Part shown: in pieces, positions 54,962 through 64,000 of the stretch
Numbering within the stretch: position 1 is the stretch's first letter
Layout of the letters: each line of letters starts with the position of its first letter
Assembly: GCF_000971965.1 (NCBI RefSeq)
Contig: NZ_LAQP01000018.1
Coordinates: 62,001 to 126,000, forward strand
Source: Paenibacillus wulumuqiensis
Lineage (GTDB): Bacteria > Bacillota > Bacilli > Paenibacillales > Paenibacillaceae
Length of the DNA: 64,000 bases
Direction: 5' to 3'
Notes under the pieces: generated by a model
Database searches by the model: none
What the model was told of the DNA's origin: nothing
What the model saw: only the letters and a program-made list of their open reading frames with translations
Made by a program: the position numbers and the translations under genes

Positions 54962-55627
54962 TTATTTGCTCTCTGTACGATGGATGCCGATATCCTCCGG
55001 AATGTCCAGCCGCTCACCGGTCGACAGGGCGAGGAAGTTACGCAGCAGCAGCCTGCCGAGCTCGCCGCTCTTTTCCGGGTGGAACTGCATGCCATATACA
55101 TTATCCCGGCCCACAATCGCGGTCACCGGCTGTCCATAATCCGTTACGGCAATCAGATCCTCCGGACGTTCCGGCTGCACATGATACGAATGGACAAAGT
55201 ATACATGTCCTTCATACAGATCACGTACCAGCGGGTTCTGTGGACGCCGATACTCCAGCTTGTTCCAGCCCATATGCGGAATCTTGTAGTCGCCCTCTTC
55301 GAAGCGTACCACCCGGCCCGGTAAAATATCCAGACCCTGGTGTACCCCGTACTCTTCCCCTTCACTGAACAACAGCTGCATGCCGAGACAGATGCCCAGC
55401 AGCGGCTTGCCGCTGGCAGCAACCTCCTGCACAATATGATCCATTCCGCCTTCACGGATATGATTCATCGCATCGCCAAATGCACCCACGCCAGGCAGTA
55501 TCACTCCCTCGGCTGCAAAGATCTCATCCTTATCGCCTGTGATGACATATTCATAGCCGAGACGCTCGATCGCCTTGCTGACGCTGTGCAGATTGCCGAT
55601 GCCGTAATCTACAATCGCAATCGCCAT
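54962..55627 (-). CDS. hisH: Imidazole glycerol phosphate synthase, glutamine amidotransferase subunit
   Basis: The 221-residue protein starts at ATG 55627. The glutaminase triad is visible: Cys80 in LLGICLGMQLLF, His and Glu in MQFHPEKSGE. It supplies ammonia to HisF. The hisB stop lies four bases upstream of its start. Confidence 0.97.
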   Translation of the reverse strand: MAIAIVDYGIGNLHSVSKAIERLGYEYVITGDKDEIFAAEGVILPGVGAFGDAMNHIREGGMDHIVQEVAASGKPLLGICLGMQLLFSEGEEYGVHQGLDILPGRVVRFEEGDYKIPHMGWNKLEYRRPQNPLVRDLYEGHVYFVHSYHVQPERPEDLIAVTDYGQPVTAIVGRDNVYGMQFHPEKSGELGRLLLRNFLALSTGERLDIPEDIGIHRTESK

Positions 55628-55630
55628 CGA

Positions 55631-56236
55631 TTACAGCACCCCCTTCGTCGAAGGTACTCCTGTGACACGCGGATCAATCGTAGTCGCTTCATCGATCGCA
55701 CGTCCGAGCGCCTTAAATACCGCTTCGATCATATGATGCGTATTTTGCCCGTAATGCACAATTACATGCAGGGTAATGCGCGCTTCCAGTGCTAATTTCC
55801 ACAGGAATTCATGCACCAGCTCCACCTGGAAGCTGCCCACCTGCGCAGAAGGATACTCGGCACGGTATTCAAAATGCGGACGGTTGCTCACATCGATCAC
55901 TACCTGCGCCAGCGCTTCATCCATCGGGATAAATACACTTGCATAGCGCTTGATACCGCGTTTGTCTCCGAGCGCTTCACGCAGCGTCTGACCGAGACAG
56001 ATTCCGATATCCTCGACTGTATGATGATCATCGATCTCGATATCGCCCTGCGCCTTGAGCTTCAGGTCAAAATGTCCATGCTTCGTAAACAGATCCAGCA
56101 TATGATTCAGAAAAGGTACATCCGTCTCAATCTCGGCCTGTCCGGTTCCATCCACCTGAAAAGACAGCTGAATATTCGTCTCATTCGTTTTGCGGCTTAC
56201 TTCAGCCTGGCGTACATTCTGGTTCTCTGTTGACAT
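55631..56236 (-). CDS. hisB: Imidazoleglycerol-phosphate dehydratase
   Basis: The 201-residue protein starts at ATG 56236. Two HHxxE-type manganese motifs are seen (DDHHTVEDIGICLG and NTHHMIEAVFKALG). It dehydrates imidazole glycerol phosphate. There is no N-terminal phosphatase domain as in E. coli HisB, which fits the separate HisJ. Confidence 0.97.
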   Translation of the reverse strand: MSTENQNVRQAEVSRKTNETNIQLSFQVDGTGQAEIETDVPFLNHMLDLFTKHGHFDLKLKAQGDIEIDDHHTVEDIGICLGQTLREALGDKRGIKRYASVFIPMDEALAQVVIDVSNRPHFEYRAEYPSAQVGSFQVELVHEFLWKLALEARITLHVIVHYGQNTHHMIEAVFKALGRAIDEATTIDPRVTGVPSTKGVL

Positions 56237-56310
56237 ATGAATTCTCCCCCTGATCTCCTGCTATTCATTGTGATGATATATCAAAACGGACAGTACAGTA
56301 ATCCCGTACC

Positions 56311-57597
56311 TTAGCTGCCTTCCTGCTCCAGCCGCACCTGAATCGCACGTGCATGCCCTTCCAGTCCTTCATGACGGGCCAGTTCCATAATGATATTGCC
56401 GTTCGCCAGCAGCGCTTCCTTGCTGTAATAGATCATGCTCGACTTTTTGATAAAATCGTCCACATCGACCGGTGAAGAGAAGCGGGCCGTACCATTGGTC
56501 GGAATAATATGATTCGGTCCGGCAAAATAATCACCTACCGGCTCGGAGCTGTAATTGCCGAGGAAAATGGCCCCTGCATTCTCGATCATGCCCAGCACAT
56601 TCATCGGCTCATCCACCATGATTTCCAGATGCTCGGGAGCCAACCGGTTCACGACGCTGATGCCTTCCTGAATATCCCTGGTGACGATAATCGCACCGTA
56701 ATTTCGGATTGAGGCTGCTGCAATATCTCTGCGCGGCAGACTCTCCAGCTGCCGCTCTACTTCGGCGGCGACTGCATCGGCAATTTCCGGTGAAGACGTC
56801 ACCAGAATGGCGGAAGCCATCTCGTCGTGTTCCGCCTGTGACAGCAGATCGGCCGCTACATAGACCGGATTCGCCAGGTGATCGGCCAGAACGACGATCT
56901 CACTCGGACCAGCGATGCTGTCAATATCGACCACACCATACACTTCACGCTTGGCCAGCGCGACATAGATATTGCCGGGACCACATATTTTATCGACCGG
57001 CTCAATACTGTCTGTTCCATACGCCAGCGCTGCAATCGCTTGGGCTCCACCAATACGGTAGATTTCCGTCACTCCTGCTTCAGCCGCCGTAACCAGAATA
57101 TAAGGGTCAATGCCTTCCGTACCGCCTGTTGCCGGCGGAGTCACCATGACGATCTCCGGTACTCCAGCGACCTGCGCGGGGATAACGTTCATCAGCACCG
57201 AGGAGGGGTAAGCTGCTTTGCCGCCCGGTACGTAGACACCCACTCTTTTCAAAGGGCGAATAATCTGACCGAGCAGGCTGCCATCCGGCTGAAGGTCCAT
57301 CCAGGAGTTGCGCTTCTGCTTCTGATGAAACTGGCGGATATTGTCCGCCGCCAATGTGATCGCTGTAATAAAGGAAGGCTCCACCAGCGCATATGCTGCC
57401 TGCAGCTCCTCCTCTGTCACCCGCAACCGATCACTCGTCAGCTCTACCCGGTCAAACCGAGCTGTGTATTCCAGCAGCGCCGCATCTCCCTCCTGCTTGA
57501 TCCGCTGAACCACCTGCCGCACGGTAGCATTCTGCTCCGGCGAACCGTACTCCACTTCGCGCCGCAAATCAAAATCCTGTGCAGATACTATTCTCAC
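56311..57597 (-). CDS. hisD: Histidinol dehydrogenase
   Basis: The 428-residue protein begins at GTG 57597 with GGGGGAG upstream. Family motifs: KRVGVYVPGGKAAYPSSVLMN, YRIGGAQAIAALAYGT, DSIAGPSEIVVLAD and the zinc-linked HGLEGHA-like EGLEGHARAI at the end. It oxidises histidinol to histidine in two NAD steps. It lies between hisG and hisB. Confidence 0.97.
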   Translation of the reverse strand: MRIVSAQDFDLRREVEYGSPEQNATVRQVVQRIKQEGDAALLEYTARFDRVELTSDRLRVTEEELQAAYALVEPSFITAITLAADNIRQFHQKQKRNSWMDLQPDGSLLGQIIRPLKRVGVYVPGGKAAYPSSVLMNVIPAQVAGVPEIVMVTPPATGGTEGIDPYILVTAAEAGVTEIYRIGGAQAIAALAYGTDSIEPVDKICGPGNIYVALAKREVYGVVDIDSIAGPSEIVVLADHLANPVYVAADLLSQAEHDEMASAILVTSSPEIADAVAAEVERQLESLPRRDIAAASIRNYGAIIVTRDIQEGISVVNRLAPEHLEIMVDEPMNVLGMIENAGAIFLGNYSSEPVGDYFAGPNHIIPTNGTARFSSPVDVDDFIKKSSMIYYSKEALLANGNIIMELARHEGLEGHARAIQVRLEQEGS

Positions 57598-57691
57598 GAT
57601 TTTCTCCCCCTTGCTTCGTCCCTTGCTGTATTTGCAGATTCGCCTTGCAGCGGCTAATCCTCAGCTGCATCTTATGCTATCCGCTCTCTTG

Positions 57692-58348
57692 CTATCCGAT
57701 CTCCTGGGTTTCGCTTGCAGCCGGCGGCTGGATGACTTTTTGCAGCTGATCGCACAGCTGCTGGATCTCTTCGCTCTTCATCCGGTAACTGACCCGGTTG
57801 GCGATCAATCGGCTCGTAATGCCGAATAGTTCCTCCATCTCGACGAGTCCATTTTCCCGTAGTGTCTGTCCGGTCTCCACCATATCGACGATCCGATCAG
57901 CCAATCCGATCATGGGAGCCAGTTCAATCGATCCGTTCAGTTTGATCACTTCGACCTGCTGCCCGCGTTCGCGGAAATACTGGGAAGCGACATTCGGATA
58001 CTTGGTCGCTACACGCTGCTGAATGCCAGGCTGCCAGTCGGGCAGAGCAATCACCGACATGCGGCAGCGCGCGATTCCCAGATCAAGCAGCTCGTATACG
58101 TCACGGTTCTCTTCCATCAGCACATCTTTGCCGACAATTCCGATATCCGCTACGCCATGCTCTACATAGATCGGCACATCGACAGGCTTGGCCAGGATGA
58201 ACTCCATCCCCGCTTCCGGCAGTTCCACAATCAGCTTGCGGGAATCATCCACATCCGTCGGAATCGGAATTCCTGCCTGCCGGAACAGTTCGGCCGCTTT
58301 TTTGTAAATACGCCCTTTGGGCATTGCCACTTTCAGAATCTGACTCAT
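57692..58348 (-). CDS. hisG: ATP phosphoribosyltransferase, short form
   Basis: The 218-residue protein starts at ATG 58348 ([22 protein letters not shown]). It lacks the C-terminal regulatory domain of the long HisG, so it needs HisZ, encoded just upstream, to form the hetero-octamer. PRPP-binding is in [18 protein letters not shown]. It starts histidine synthesis from ATP and PRPP. Feedback by histidine acts through HisZ. Confidence 0.97.
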   Translation of the reverse strand: MSQILKVAMPKGRIYKKAAELFRQAGIPIPTDVDDSRKLIVELPEAGMEFILAKPVDVPIYVEHGVADIGIVGKDVLMEENRDVYELLDLGIARCRMSVIALPDWQPGIQQRVATKYPNVASQYFRERGQQVEVIKLNGSIELAPMIGLADRIVDMVETGQTLRENGLVEMEELFGITSRLIANRVSYRMKSEEIQQLCDQLQKVIQPPAASETQEIG

Positions 58349-58409
58349 CGGGTATGCATCTCCCTGTTATAGTTTGCTTTCCTGATCTGTCGTAGTACGA
58401 ATCACAGCC

Positions 58410-59582
58410 TTACTTATCGTTAACAAAGTGAACGATCTCCTGGTAATCGGCCAGGGTAGCAGAAGCCTGCTCCACATCCGCAGCATATTCGGTAACGACC
58501 ATTTTCCCCAGCTTCCGCAAATCGGCAGCATGGGCAAAAGCGTCACGGCGTCTGGAATCCTCATAAAGGATCAACACTGGTTTTTCCGGCTCAGGCAGCG
58601 GCAGCTGCACACCATCCAGAATACGATTCGTTTTGAGTGCAAATCCGGTCGCCACAACATCACGCCCAAATTGAGCCAGCAGGTTATCATAGCGTCCCCC
58701 GCTGCAGATCGGTGAACCGAGCTCGGCCGCATATCCTTCAAAGACCATACCCGTATAATAGGAGAAGTTACCGATCATCGTCAGATCGATCATAACGTAT
58801 TCCGAGATATCATAGGCTTCCAGTACATCCCACACCTGACACAGATGGCGGATGGAAGCTTGTGCCTGCGGATTGCTGCTGATCTCCAGCGCCTGCCGGC
58901 AAATATCCTGCGCGCCTCGCAGCCTCAGCAGTCCTTCCAGCTCTGCACGCTGTTCGGCAGAGAGGCTGAATGCGGACAGCTGCTCCCGGAAGCCAACAAA
59001 ATCACGATTCAGCAGCCGATCTTTGAGCGCTTCCTGCTCATGTGCCTGACCTGGCAGTGCTTCCTCCAGCAGTCCGCTCAGGAAACCCACATGTCCAAGA
59101 GAAATTTTGAAATTCTGCACACCTGCTGCCTGCAGGGAAGATATAGCCAGAGCGATCACTTCCGCATCACCCTCCGGAGAATCCACTCCTACCAGCTCCG
59201 CTCCTGTCTGGAAAAACTCCGCTTCCCGTCCTGCCTCTTCTTCAATGGAGCGAAATACGTTTGCATGATAGGCCAGCCGGATCGGCCGCGGCTCTTCCTT
59301 GAGCAGGGAACCCATGACCCGCGCGATCGGCGTCGTCATATCCGATCGCAGCACCATGGTGGTACCACGGTTATTTAGCATTTTATATAATTTGCGGTCC
59401 GAGGTAGAGCTTGCTACCCCTACCGTATCATAATATTCGAGCGTTGGTGTAATGATCTGGCGATAGCCCCACTGGGACATTGACTGGAGCACATTTTCCT
59501 CAATGTACCGCAGTTTGGACACGACATGCGGTAGATAATCACGCACACCTGTCGGTTTTTCGAATCCTTTTGGCTTGGACAA
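58410..59582 (-). CDS. hisZ: ATP phosphoribosyltransferase regulatory subunit HisZ
   Basis: The 390-residue protein is read from TTG 59582 (MSKPKGFEKPTGVRDYLP in this family); AGGGGTG lies six bases upstream, and a GTG nine bases earlier lacks such a site. It resembles histidyl-tRNA synthetase: GVRDYLP, TTMVLRSDMTTPIARV, and the C-terminal FAHAADLRKLGKMV. Residues needed for aminoacylation are not all present, as is usual for HisZ. It is the first gene of the operon. Confidence 0.9.
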   Translation of the reverse strand: MSKPKGFEKPTGVRDYLPHVVSKLRYIEENVLQSMSQWGYRQIITPTLEYYDTVGVASSTSDRKLYKMLNNRGTTMVLRSDMTTPIARVMGSLLKEEPRPIRLAYHANVFRSIEEEAGREAEFFQTGAELVGVDSPEGDAEVIALAISSLQAAGVQNFKISLGHVGFLSGLLEEALPGQAHEQEALKDRLLNRDFVGFREQLSAFSLSAEQRAELEGLLRLRGAQDICRQALEISSNPQAQASIRHLCQVWDVLEAYDISEYVMIDLTMIGNFSYYTGMVFEGYAAELGSPICSGGRYDNLLAQFGRDVVATGFALKTNRILDGVQLPLPEPEKPVLILYEDSRRRDAFAHAADLRKLGKMVVTEYAADVEQASATLADYQEIVHFVNDK

Positions 59583-59657
59583 AACAGTCACCCCTGATCA
59601 CACAATATTTTATCACATTAAAGTGGTACTTTGCTAATAAAGTAAAGGATATTTGAT

Positions 59658-59686
59658 ATATTACCATACCGTAACTGCACAGTCAA
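59658..59686 (-). promoter_or_regulatory. SigA-type promoter of the his operon
   Basis: On the minus strand TTGACT (59681-59686) and TAATAT (59658-59663) stand 17 bp apart. The leader to the TTG start is about 65 bases, with an ACTTT/AAAGT hairpin but no T-box that I can see. Confidence 0.85.
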
Positions 59687-59906
59687 TTGACTTTATGCCT
59701 CTGTATAACAGCCCATTATGCTCCCTCATTATCATTCAGTAGATCGTCTATTCCTGTATATTGTCCGCGATGATCCTTGTGCTTCTTTAACCTGATTCCT
59801 ATCCAATTACCCACCGGGCAGCCGAACTCCTTTATTTCCCGGAAAATAATGCAAAGTCGCATATCTGAACATCTTGCCCTGGGTACAGCATCATTTCCCA
59901 CCTATG
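59687..59906. other. Intergenic stretch upstream of the his operon
   Basis: No ORF with a ribosome-binding site is convincing here. A 61-residue frame at 59716-59901 on the minus strand is not supported. Confidence 0.4.
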
Positions 59907-59941
59907 CCAAAAGGCCACCTGCATCACAGGTGACCTTTTGG
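59907..59941. terminator. Terminator of the acyltransferase gene
   Basis: CCAAAAGGCCACCTG (59907-59921) pairs with CAGGTGACCTTTTGG (59927-59941) with one mismatch, loop CATCA. Only a short T-run follows on either side. Confidence 0.75.
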
Positions 59942-60034
59942 GTTTATCAACAATTTGTAGTTTCTTTGCCCATCCATGGTGCTTGATGGCTCATGGCATT
60001 CCATGAATAAAGGCAGTTATAACGTCGCAGCTTA

Positions 60035-61243
60035 TTATGGGCTGGTTCGCTGAACCGCATCCGTTTTACGTGTACGCTTGGTATTATCGTTATCATTGCG
60101 TTTCTTTTTGGACAAAGAAGCTGGAACACTGCCCAGCAGTACCCATGAGAAAGGCACCCGTCTAAACATAATCTGTACAATAATTGACGAGACAATCAAT
60201 GCAAAGATCAGGCCACCATAGATCCAGCAGAAATACGTGATCGTGCTCATCGAGAACCAGTCCTGCGTTTCCCGGTAAAAGGCCAGCAGAAACGGATGAA
60301 CGAGATAAACCGCAAACGAGATCTCGCCCAATCGGCGCAGAATCGCCAGCAGCCAGGCCGGTGCCCGGCGATGCAGGATAAAGGCACTATGGAACAATAC
60401 GAGCGAAGACAGCATCGTATACACATTCCACATCAGCTCATACCAGAGCGAATCCAGCCATTCATTGGTGAGGCGGGCATCATACCAGATCTGCACATAG
60501 ATCAGACCCGTGATCAGCCAGCTGGCCCATAATGCGATAGTGCTGAACTTCTGAATACCGCGCATTTCGCTCCATTTACTCATCACCCAGGCACGGAAAG
60601 GCTTGAAGTAGATCGCTACAAATGCCCCCATCAGATAGTAGGCAAAGTACGACAGCGCAATACTGCCCTTGCTCGCATAATGCAGATCATACTTGTTCCA
60701 TAGTACCCATCCCCACTGAATCGCCAGCCCGATCGGCAGCGCCCAGCGTGCAATCCAGCGCTGACTTTTCAGCAGCGCCAGCATGAGCGGGAACAGAATA
60801 TAGAACTGCACACTGATAAAGACAAAGTACAGATGCGTCCAGGCCGATCCATGGAAAATCGCATGAACATAGTCACCCAGCAGTATACCCAGCGGCTCAT
60901 CAAATCGGTCATTATTATACAGCTTGTAAACGAAATAGAGTGCCGAGATCAGAATATACGGCAGCAGAATATACAGCATTCTTTTTTTATAAAAGCTGCT
61001 GATCAGCTTGCCCGTGAGCGGACGGTCATAGTAGTTATAGAACAGCACAAAACTGCTCAGAAAAATAAACGACGGCGTACCGTATTTGAAGAAAAGATTC
61101 AAAAAGTTAAATACATAATATAGCGAGGTGTTGACGGCTTCTATCGTCGCATTGGACGTGGAGTGCACATGCAGTACACCGATAATGGCAATAGCCCGAA
61201 AGAAATCAAGCTGTGGCAGCCGCTCTTTCTTAATTGGATTCAA
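60035..61243 (-). CDS. Acyltransferase 3-family membrane protein
   Basis: The 402-residue protein is read from TTG 61243 with AAGGAG 11 bases upstream. About ten membrane segments are visible. The N-terminus LPQLDFFRAIAIIGVLHVHS carries the R/K-x10-H pattern of the acyltransferase 3 family, which moves acetyl or similar groups onto sugars or cell-wall polymers. A basic C-terminal tail (KKKRNDNDNTKRTRK) ends it. The substrate is not known. It lies between the his operon and the yvoF-ppaX-lgt-hprK unit, in the same direction. Confidence 0.88.
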   Translation of the reverse strand: MNPIKKERLPQLDFFRAIAIIGVLHVHSTSNATIEAVNTSLYYVFNFLNLFFKYGTPSFIFLSSFVLFYNYYDRPLTGKLISSFYKKRMLYILLPYILISALYFVYKLYNNDRFDEPLGILLGDYVHAIFHGSAWTHLYFVFISVQFYILFPLMLALLKSQRWIARWALPIGLAIQWGWVLWNKYDLHYASKGSIALSYFAYYLMGAFVAIYFKPFRAWVMSKWSEMRGIQKFSTIALWASWLITGLIYVQIWYDARLTNEWLDSLWYELMWNVYTMLSSLVLFHSAFILHRRAPAWLLAILRRLGEISFAVYLVHPFLLAFYRETQDWFSMSTITYFCWIYGGLIFALIVSSIIVQIMFRRVPFSWVLLGSVPASLSKKKRNDNDNTKRTRKTDAVQRTSP

Positions 61244-61458
61244 TGTTAAAGCATCTCCTTACAATTGGAATGGTACAACCGGATAGGCTGCTCTATCGTT
61301 CCCGGGCTTGTCCATTAACCCCTGGAGCTGCCGTACCTGTACCATATCATTTTGACCTTTCGGAGCATGGCTGCCTGTTATCCCGGCAGATAATGAGCCA
61401 GCATTCACGAATGTTCTGAACGTTGGCCCGGTTCCTTTTCCGGATAAACATAGCAGCC
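61244..61458. other. Gap between yvoF and the acyltransferase gene
   Basis: A 34-residue frame (61347-61451) with AAGGAG ten bases before its ATG is present, but nothing supports it as a gene. No terminator was found, so the acyltransferase may be read from the yvoF side. Confidence 0.35.
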
Positions 61459-62007
61459 TCACTCCTTCTCCTGATCACTCTCTGAAAATATTACCGTATC
61501 AGCAATATCCATCGTTTCCGGATTTTGGCGTGAAAGTACACGCAAAGGATTGCCGCCGACAAAAGTGCCGGCAGCCACATCTTTATGTACGACTGAACCT
61601 GCCGCCACAATCGCTCCATCTCCAATCGTGACTCCCGGTAGGATCGTACTGTTGGCTCCGATCATGACTTCGTCACCAATCACTACATCACCCAGACGGT
61701 ATTCACGAATCAGATATTCATGGGCAAGAATGGTTGTATTATAGCCAATAACCGTATTTTTGCCGATCTTGATACGTTCCGGGAAAAATACATCCACCAT
61801 GACCATTAATCCAAAAGCCGTATCTTTCCCCACTTCCATACGGAGCAAGTGGCGATAAATCCAGTTTTTCAGTTCCAGGATCGGGCAGTATCTCGATATT
61901 TGTATAAACACAAAATTGCGAACCCCTTTCCAGGGGCTCACCGTTTTATAAATCTGACGCAGCGCATTCCGGTTGCCTTCAACGGGATAACGCTCCACCT
62001 TTCTCAT
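61459..62007 (-). CDS. yvoF: Hexapeptide-repeat acyltransferase (YvoF-like)
   Basis: The 182-residue protein starts at ATG 62007, overlapping the ppaX stop in an ATGA arrangement. It is a left-handed beta helix of hexapeptide repeats (VIGYNTTILAHEYLI, VVIGDEVMIGANSTILPGVTIGDGAIVAAGSVVHKDVAAGTFVGGNPLRVL) of the maltose/galactoside acetyltransferase type. Its place after ppaX matches B. subtilis yvoF. It should acetylate a sugar or related substrate with acetyl-CoA; target unknown. Confidence 0.92.
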   Translation of the reverse strand: MRKVERYPVEGNRNALRQIYKTVSPWKGVRNFVFIQISRYCPILELKNWIYRHLLRMEVGKDTAFGLMVMVDVFFPERIKIGKNTVIGYNTTILAHEYLIREYRLGDVVIGDEVMIGANSTILPGVTIGDGAIVAAGSVVHKDVAAGTFVGGNPLRVLSRQNPETMDIADTVIFSESDQEKE

Positions 62008-62657
62008 CGGTCTACCGTATCCCCGAGTACCAGCTCATACAGATCACTCATCGTATGCAGAATGTAGGTCGGTTGATATTTGGATAATTCCTCTTCTCCT
62101 TTGAGCGACCAGGCTACAGCTGCCGAGCGGACGCCTGCTGCCGCTGCAGATTGCAGGTCGGCCGGACTATCACCTACCATTAATGTACGCTCAGGCGATG
62201 ATCCCAGTGCCTCCAGCGCTCTTTGAATCGGCTGGGCATGTGGTTTCGGATGCTCTACGTCATCCAGCGTAATAATGACATCCATGTACTGGGCGAGTTG
62301 GAACAACTCCAGCACACGGGTAGTGGTAGCACGGATTTTGGTAGTGACCACTCCCAGCTTCAGTCCTTCTGCCTTGAGCCGCTCCAGCACTTCATTCACT
62401 TCCGGAAAAGGAGCCACCATCTCATCATGATGCAGTGAGCTGTACTCCCGATAAGCCGCCACCAGCGCAGTTACATCCTCCAGACCGGAGAATGTGCGCA
62501 GCTGCTGTTCCAGCGTGAGTCCCATATGGGGGATGATTTGCTCCCGGGTAAGCGCAGCCGAAGGATGCTGGCTCATAATATGCAGAAATGAGGAGATAAT
62601 CAGCTCATTCGTATTTACAATCGTGCCATCCAGATCAAATAATATCGTATCCATCAT
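62004..62657 (-). CDS. ppaX: Pyrophosphatase PpaX (HAD superfamily)
   Basis: The 217-residue protein starts at ATG 62657 (MMDTILFDLDGTIVNTNELI). The HAD motifs are intact: DLDGT (Asp8/Asp10), TTK in the second motif, and GDSPADLQSA near the end. In Bacillus PpaX hydrolyses the pyrophosphate made when HprK removes phosphate from Ser46-HPr by phosphorolysis. hprK and lgt are upstream, yvoF overlaps downstream, as in B. subtilis. Confidence 0.95.
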   Translation of the reverse strand: MMDTILFDLDGTIVNTNELIISSFLHIMSQHPSAALTREQIIPHMGLTLEQQLRTFSGLEDVTALVAAYREYSSLHHDEMVAPFPEVNEVLERLKAEGLKLGVVTTKIRATTTRVLELFQLAQYMDVIITLDDVEHPKPHAQPIQRALEALGSSPERTLMVGDSPADLQSAAAAGVRSAAVAWSLKGEEELSKYQPTYILHTMSDLYELVLGDTVDR

Positions 62658-62663
62658 TTATGA

Positions 62664-63704
62664 TTACTCCTTACGTTCAGGGTGTACCTTTTCATGCCCG
62701 GCAGAATCTGTCTTTTTGCTGGTGTCCGCTGCAGAAGCAGCTGTGTTATCCGTATGATGACCTTCAGGTACAGGATCATGATGGGCCCCTTTAGTCGATA
62801 CGATCGGATCGCTGTAATGCGCCTTCGACCACCCCAGTCGGCGGCGGACGATGATAATGACAATCGCAGCTACAATCAGCACCAACGACAGCAGCTGGGA
62901 GACCCGAATATTGCCGTAGCCCGGCTCAATCGCACCCTGTTCAAATCCAAACCAGGTCATCGGCGTCCATAGGCTGTTGACGAATGATACCAACCAGGCT
63001 GGACCGTCAAAGGTAAGACTGTCCGTACGCAGCGCCTCGATAAAGAACCGACCGATTCCGTACCAGATAAAGTAATACATGAAAATCTCACCGGCACGTA
63101 CAAAGTGACGGCGACGCAGAACAAAGATCAGCAGAATGCCGACCAGATTCCATAACGATTCATACAGGAACGTCGGATGGTGGAATACACCATTTACATT
63201 CATCTGATTCACAATATAGTCAGGCAAATGCAGATTGTTGCGCAGGAAAGACTCATCGACAGGTCCGCCGTAAGCTTCCTGATTCACAAAGTTCCCCCAG
63301 CGTCCGATCAGCTGGCCTGCCAGCAGTCCCGGTGCGCAAATATCAGCAATCCGCCAGAAATTGTAGCCTTTATAGCGTGTATAGATCACACCGCAGATGA
63401 TCGCACCGATCAGTGCGCCATAGATCGCAATCCCGCCATTCCAGATTTTGAACACATCCACAAAGTTGTCTTTGTAATCCGGCCAGCGAAAAGCAACATA
63501 ATAGATCCGTGCGGCGATAATCGCGGACGGTACACCAAACAATACCAGATCCATGAAGAATTCCTGTGGAATCCCGAACCGGTTGCCCTCCCGCAGAGCC
63601 AGTACCAGACCCACCAGTGCACCCAGGCCCAGAATGAGCCCGTACCAGTGCACCTCCAGTGGCCCGATCGCAAAAGCGATCGGATTAATTAACGATGTCC
63701 CCAT
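62664..63704 (-). CDS. lgt: Prolipoprotein diacylglyceryl transferase
   Basis: The 346-residue protein starts at ATG 63704. Seven membrane segments are visible, with the family signature GRWGNFVNQEAYG and HPTFLYESLWN; His and Arg needed for catalysis are in these motifs. The tail of about 50 residues is His/Asp/Lys-rich and longer than in most Lgt. It adds diacylglyceryl to lipobox cysteines such as that at 14.5 kb. It lies between hprK and ppaX. Confidence 0.96.
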   Translation of the reverse strand: MGTSLINPIAFAIGPLEVHWYGLILGLGALVGLVLALREGNRFGIPQEFFMDLVLFGVPSAIIAARIYYVAFRWPDYKDNFVDVFKIWNGGIAIYGALIGAIICGVIYTRYKGYNFWRIADICAPGLLAGQLIGRWGNFVNQEAYGGPVDESFLRNNLHLPDYIVNQMNVNGVFHHPTFLYESLWNLVGILLIFVLRRRHFVRAGEIFMYYFIWYGIGRFFIEALRTDSLTFDGPAWLVSFVNSLWTPMTWFGFEQGAIEPGYGNIRVSQLLSLVLIVAAIVIIIVRRRLGWSKAHYSDPIVSTKGAHHDPVPEGHHTDNTAASAADTSKKTDSAGHEKVHPERKE

Positions 63705-63718
63705 TGCATACCCTCTCC

Positions 63719-64000
63719 TTAATCCAGTTCGTCGAGATCTTCGGCGATCGTCTCGGTCAATTTATGCGTGAATTGGAGAGCTGCATTGTACCCCATACGC
63801 TTCAGGCGGAAGTTCATGGCCGCCACTTCGATAATAACTGCCAGGTTACGTCCGGGACGTACAGGGATGGTCACGAGCGGTACATCGGTATCAATGATCT
63901 GGGTGGTTTCTTCATCCAGTCCGATCCGGTCGTACTGCTTATCCTGCTGCCAGGCTTCCAGACGAACGACCAGCGTAATACGCTTGTTGTTGCGGATAGC
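63719..64000 (-). CDS. hprK: HPr kinase/phosphorylase, C-terminal part
   Basis: 94 codons from the right edge to a TAA at 63719-63721. The translated end contains [20 protein letters not shown] and MGYNAA, the C-terminal signature of HprK/P, plus an acidic end DELD. The catalytic Walker A motif lies outside the window. It phosphorylates HPr (and the HPr at 39.7 kb) on Ser46. The gene is 14 bases upstream of lgt. Confidence 0.95.
   Translation of the reverse strand, partial: AIRNNKRITLVVRLEAWQQDKQYDRIGLDEETTQIIDTDVPLVTIPVRPGRNLAVIIEVAAMNFRLKRMGYNAALQFTHKLTETIAEDLDELD

Noticed and set aside
59582-59700. T-box or other riboswitch before the his operon
   Set aside because: No T-box consensus, no specifier hairpin and no terminator between promoter and hisZ; only a small hairpin is present.
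59716-59901. 61-residue minus-strand frame upstream of hisZ
   Set aside because: No ribosome-binding site at a usable start, and it lies just upstream of the his promoter and overlaps the flank of a terminator.
61347-61451. 34-residue ORF with AAGGAG ten bases upstream
   Set aside because: The AAGGAG belongs to the end of yvoF; no family, and too short to judge.

Overview
The window looks like chromosomal DNA of a moderate-GC Firmicute, most likely Paenibacillus or a close relative. The evidence is gene content and order: hprK-lgt-ppaX-yvoF-hisZGDBHAFIE, trxB-glcK-rapZ-yvcK-whiA-HPr, cggR-gap-pgk-tpiA-gpmI-eno-secG-rnr-smpB-ssrA, and pspA with ydjGHI-type genes. These orders are those of Bacillus relatives, while base and codon use is richer in GC than in Bacillus itself. 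Most genes lie on the minus strand.

Layout. 1-10 kb is mixed: an unidentified partial gene, an excisionase-like HTH protein, a divergent MerR/SDR pair with a dyad in the promoter, an envelope-stress cluster (pspA, ydjG, ydjH, ydjI), an AlkZ-like protein and a WYL regulator. Two copies of a ~140-bp structured repeat sit here (about 1.0 and 6.0 kb); their helices differ in sequence but stay paired. 10-22 kb is an accessory stretch, partly AT-rich: MscS channel, a nuclease-fold-like orphan, an amidase, a lipoprotein, a NAGPA-domain protein with a hairpin leader, a MetE-like enzyme, and an AAA+ ATPase/subtilase pair of IetAS type followed by an AlbA_2 fragment. This last operon ends against the 3' end of ssrA (tmRNA).

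22-36 kb is core: trans-translation and RNA decay (ssrA, smpB, rnr), protein export (secG) and lower glycolysis under CggR, with a readable CggR operator. A tRNA-Arg and clpP under a CtsR box follow. 36-40 kb holds three exported proteins. 40-48 kb is carbon and redox control (HPr at the crh position, whiA, yvcK, rapZ, glcK, trxB, a TPR protein, a divergent prs paralogue). 48-51.6 kb is a MarR-controlled membrane-fusion/permease operon with two matching operators. 51.8-59.6 kb is the histidine operon with a near-consensus promoter, and 60-64 kb carries an acyltransferase and yvoF-ppaX-lgt-hprK, the last running off the right edge.

The most unusual items are the covarying repeat pair, the IetAS-like operon with a possible self-regulating HTH and operator, the HPr protein that keeps His15 at the crh locus, the competing leader hairpins ahead of the NAGPA gene, and the structured leader between secG and rnr. 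All functions are inferred from reading the sequence; no database search was run.
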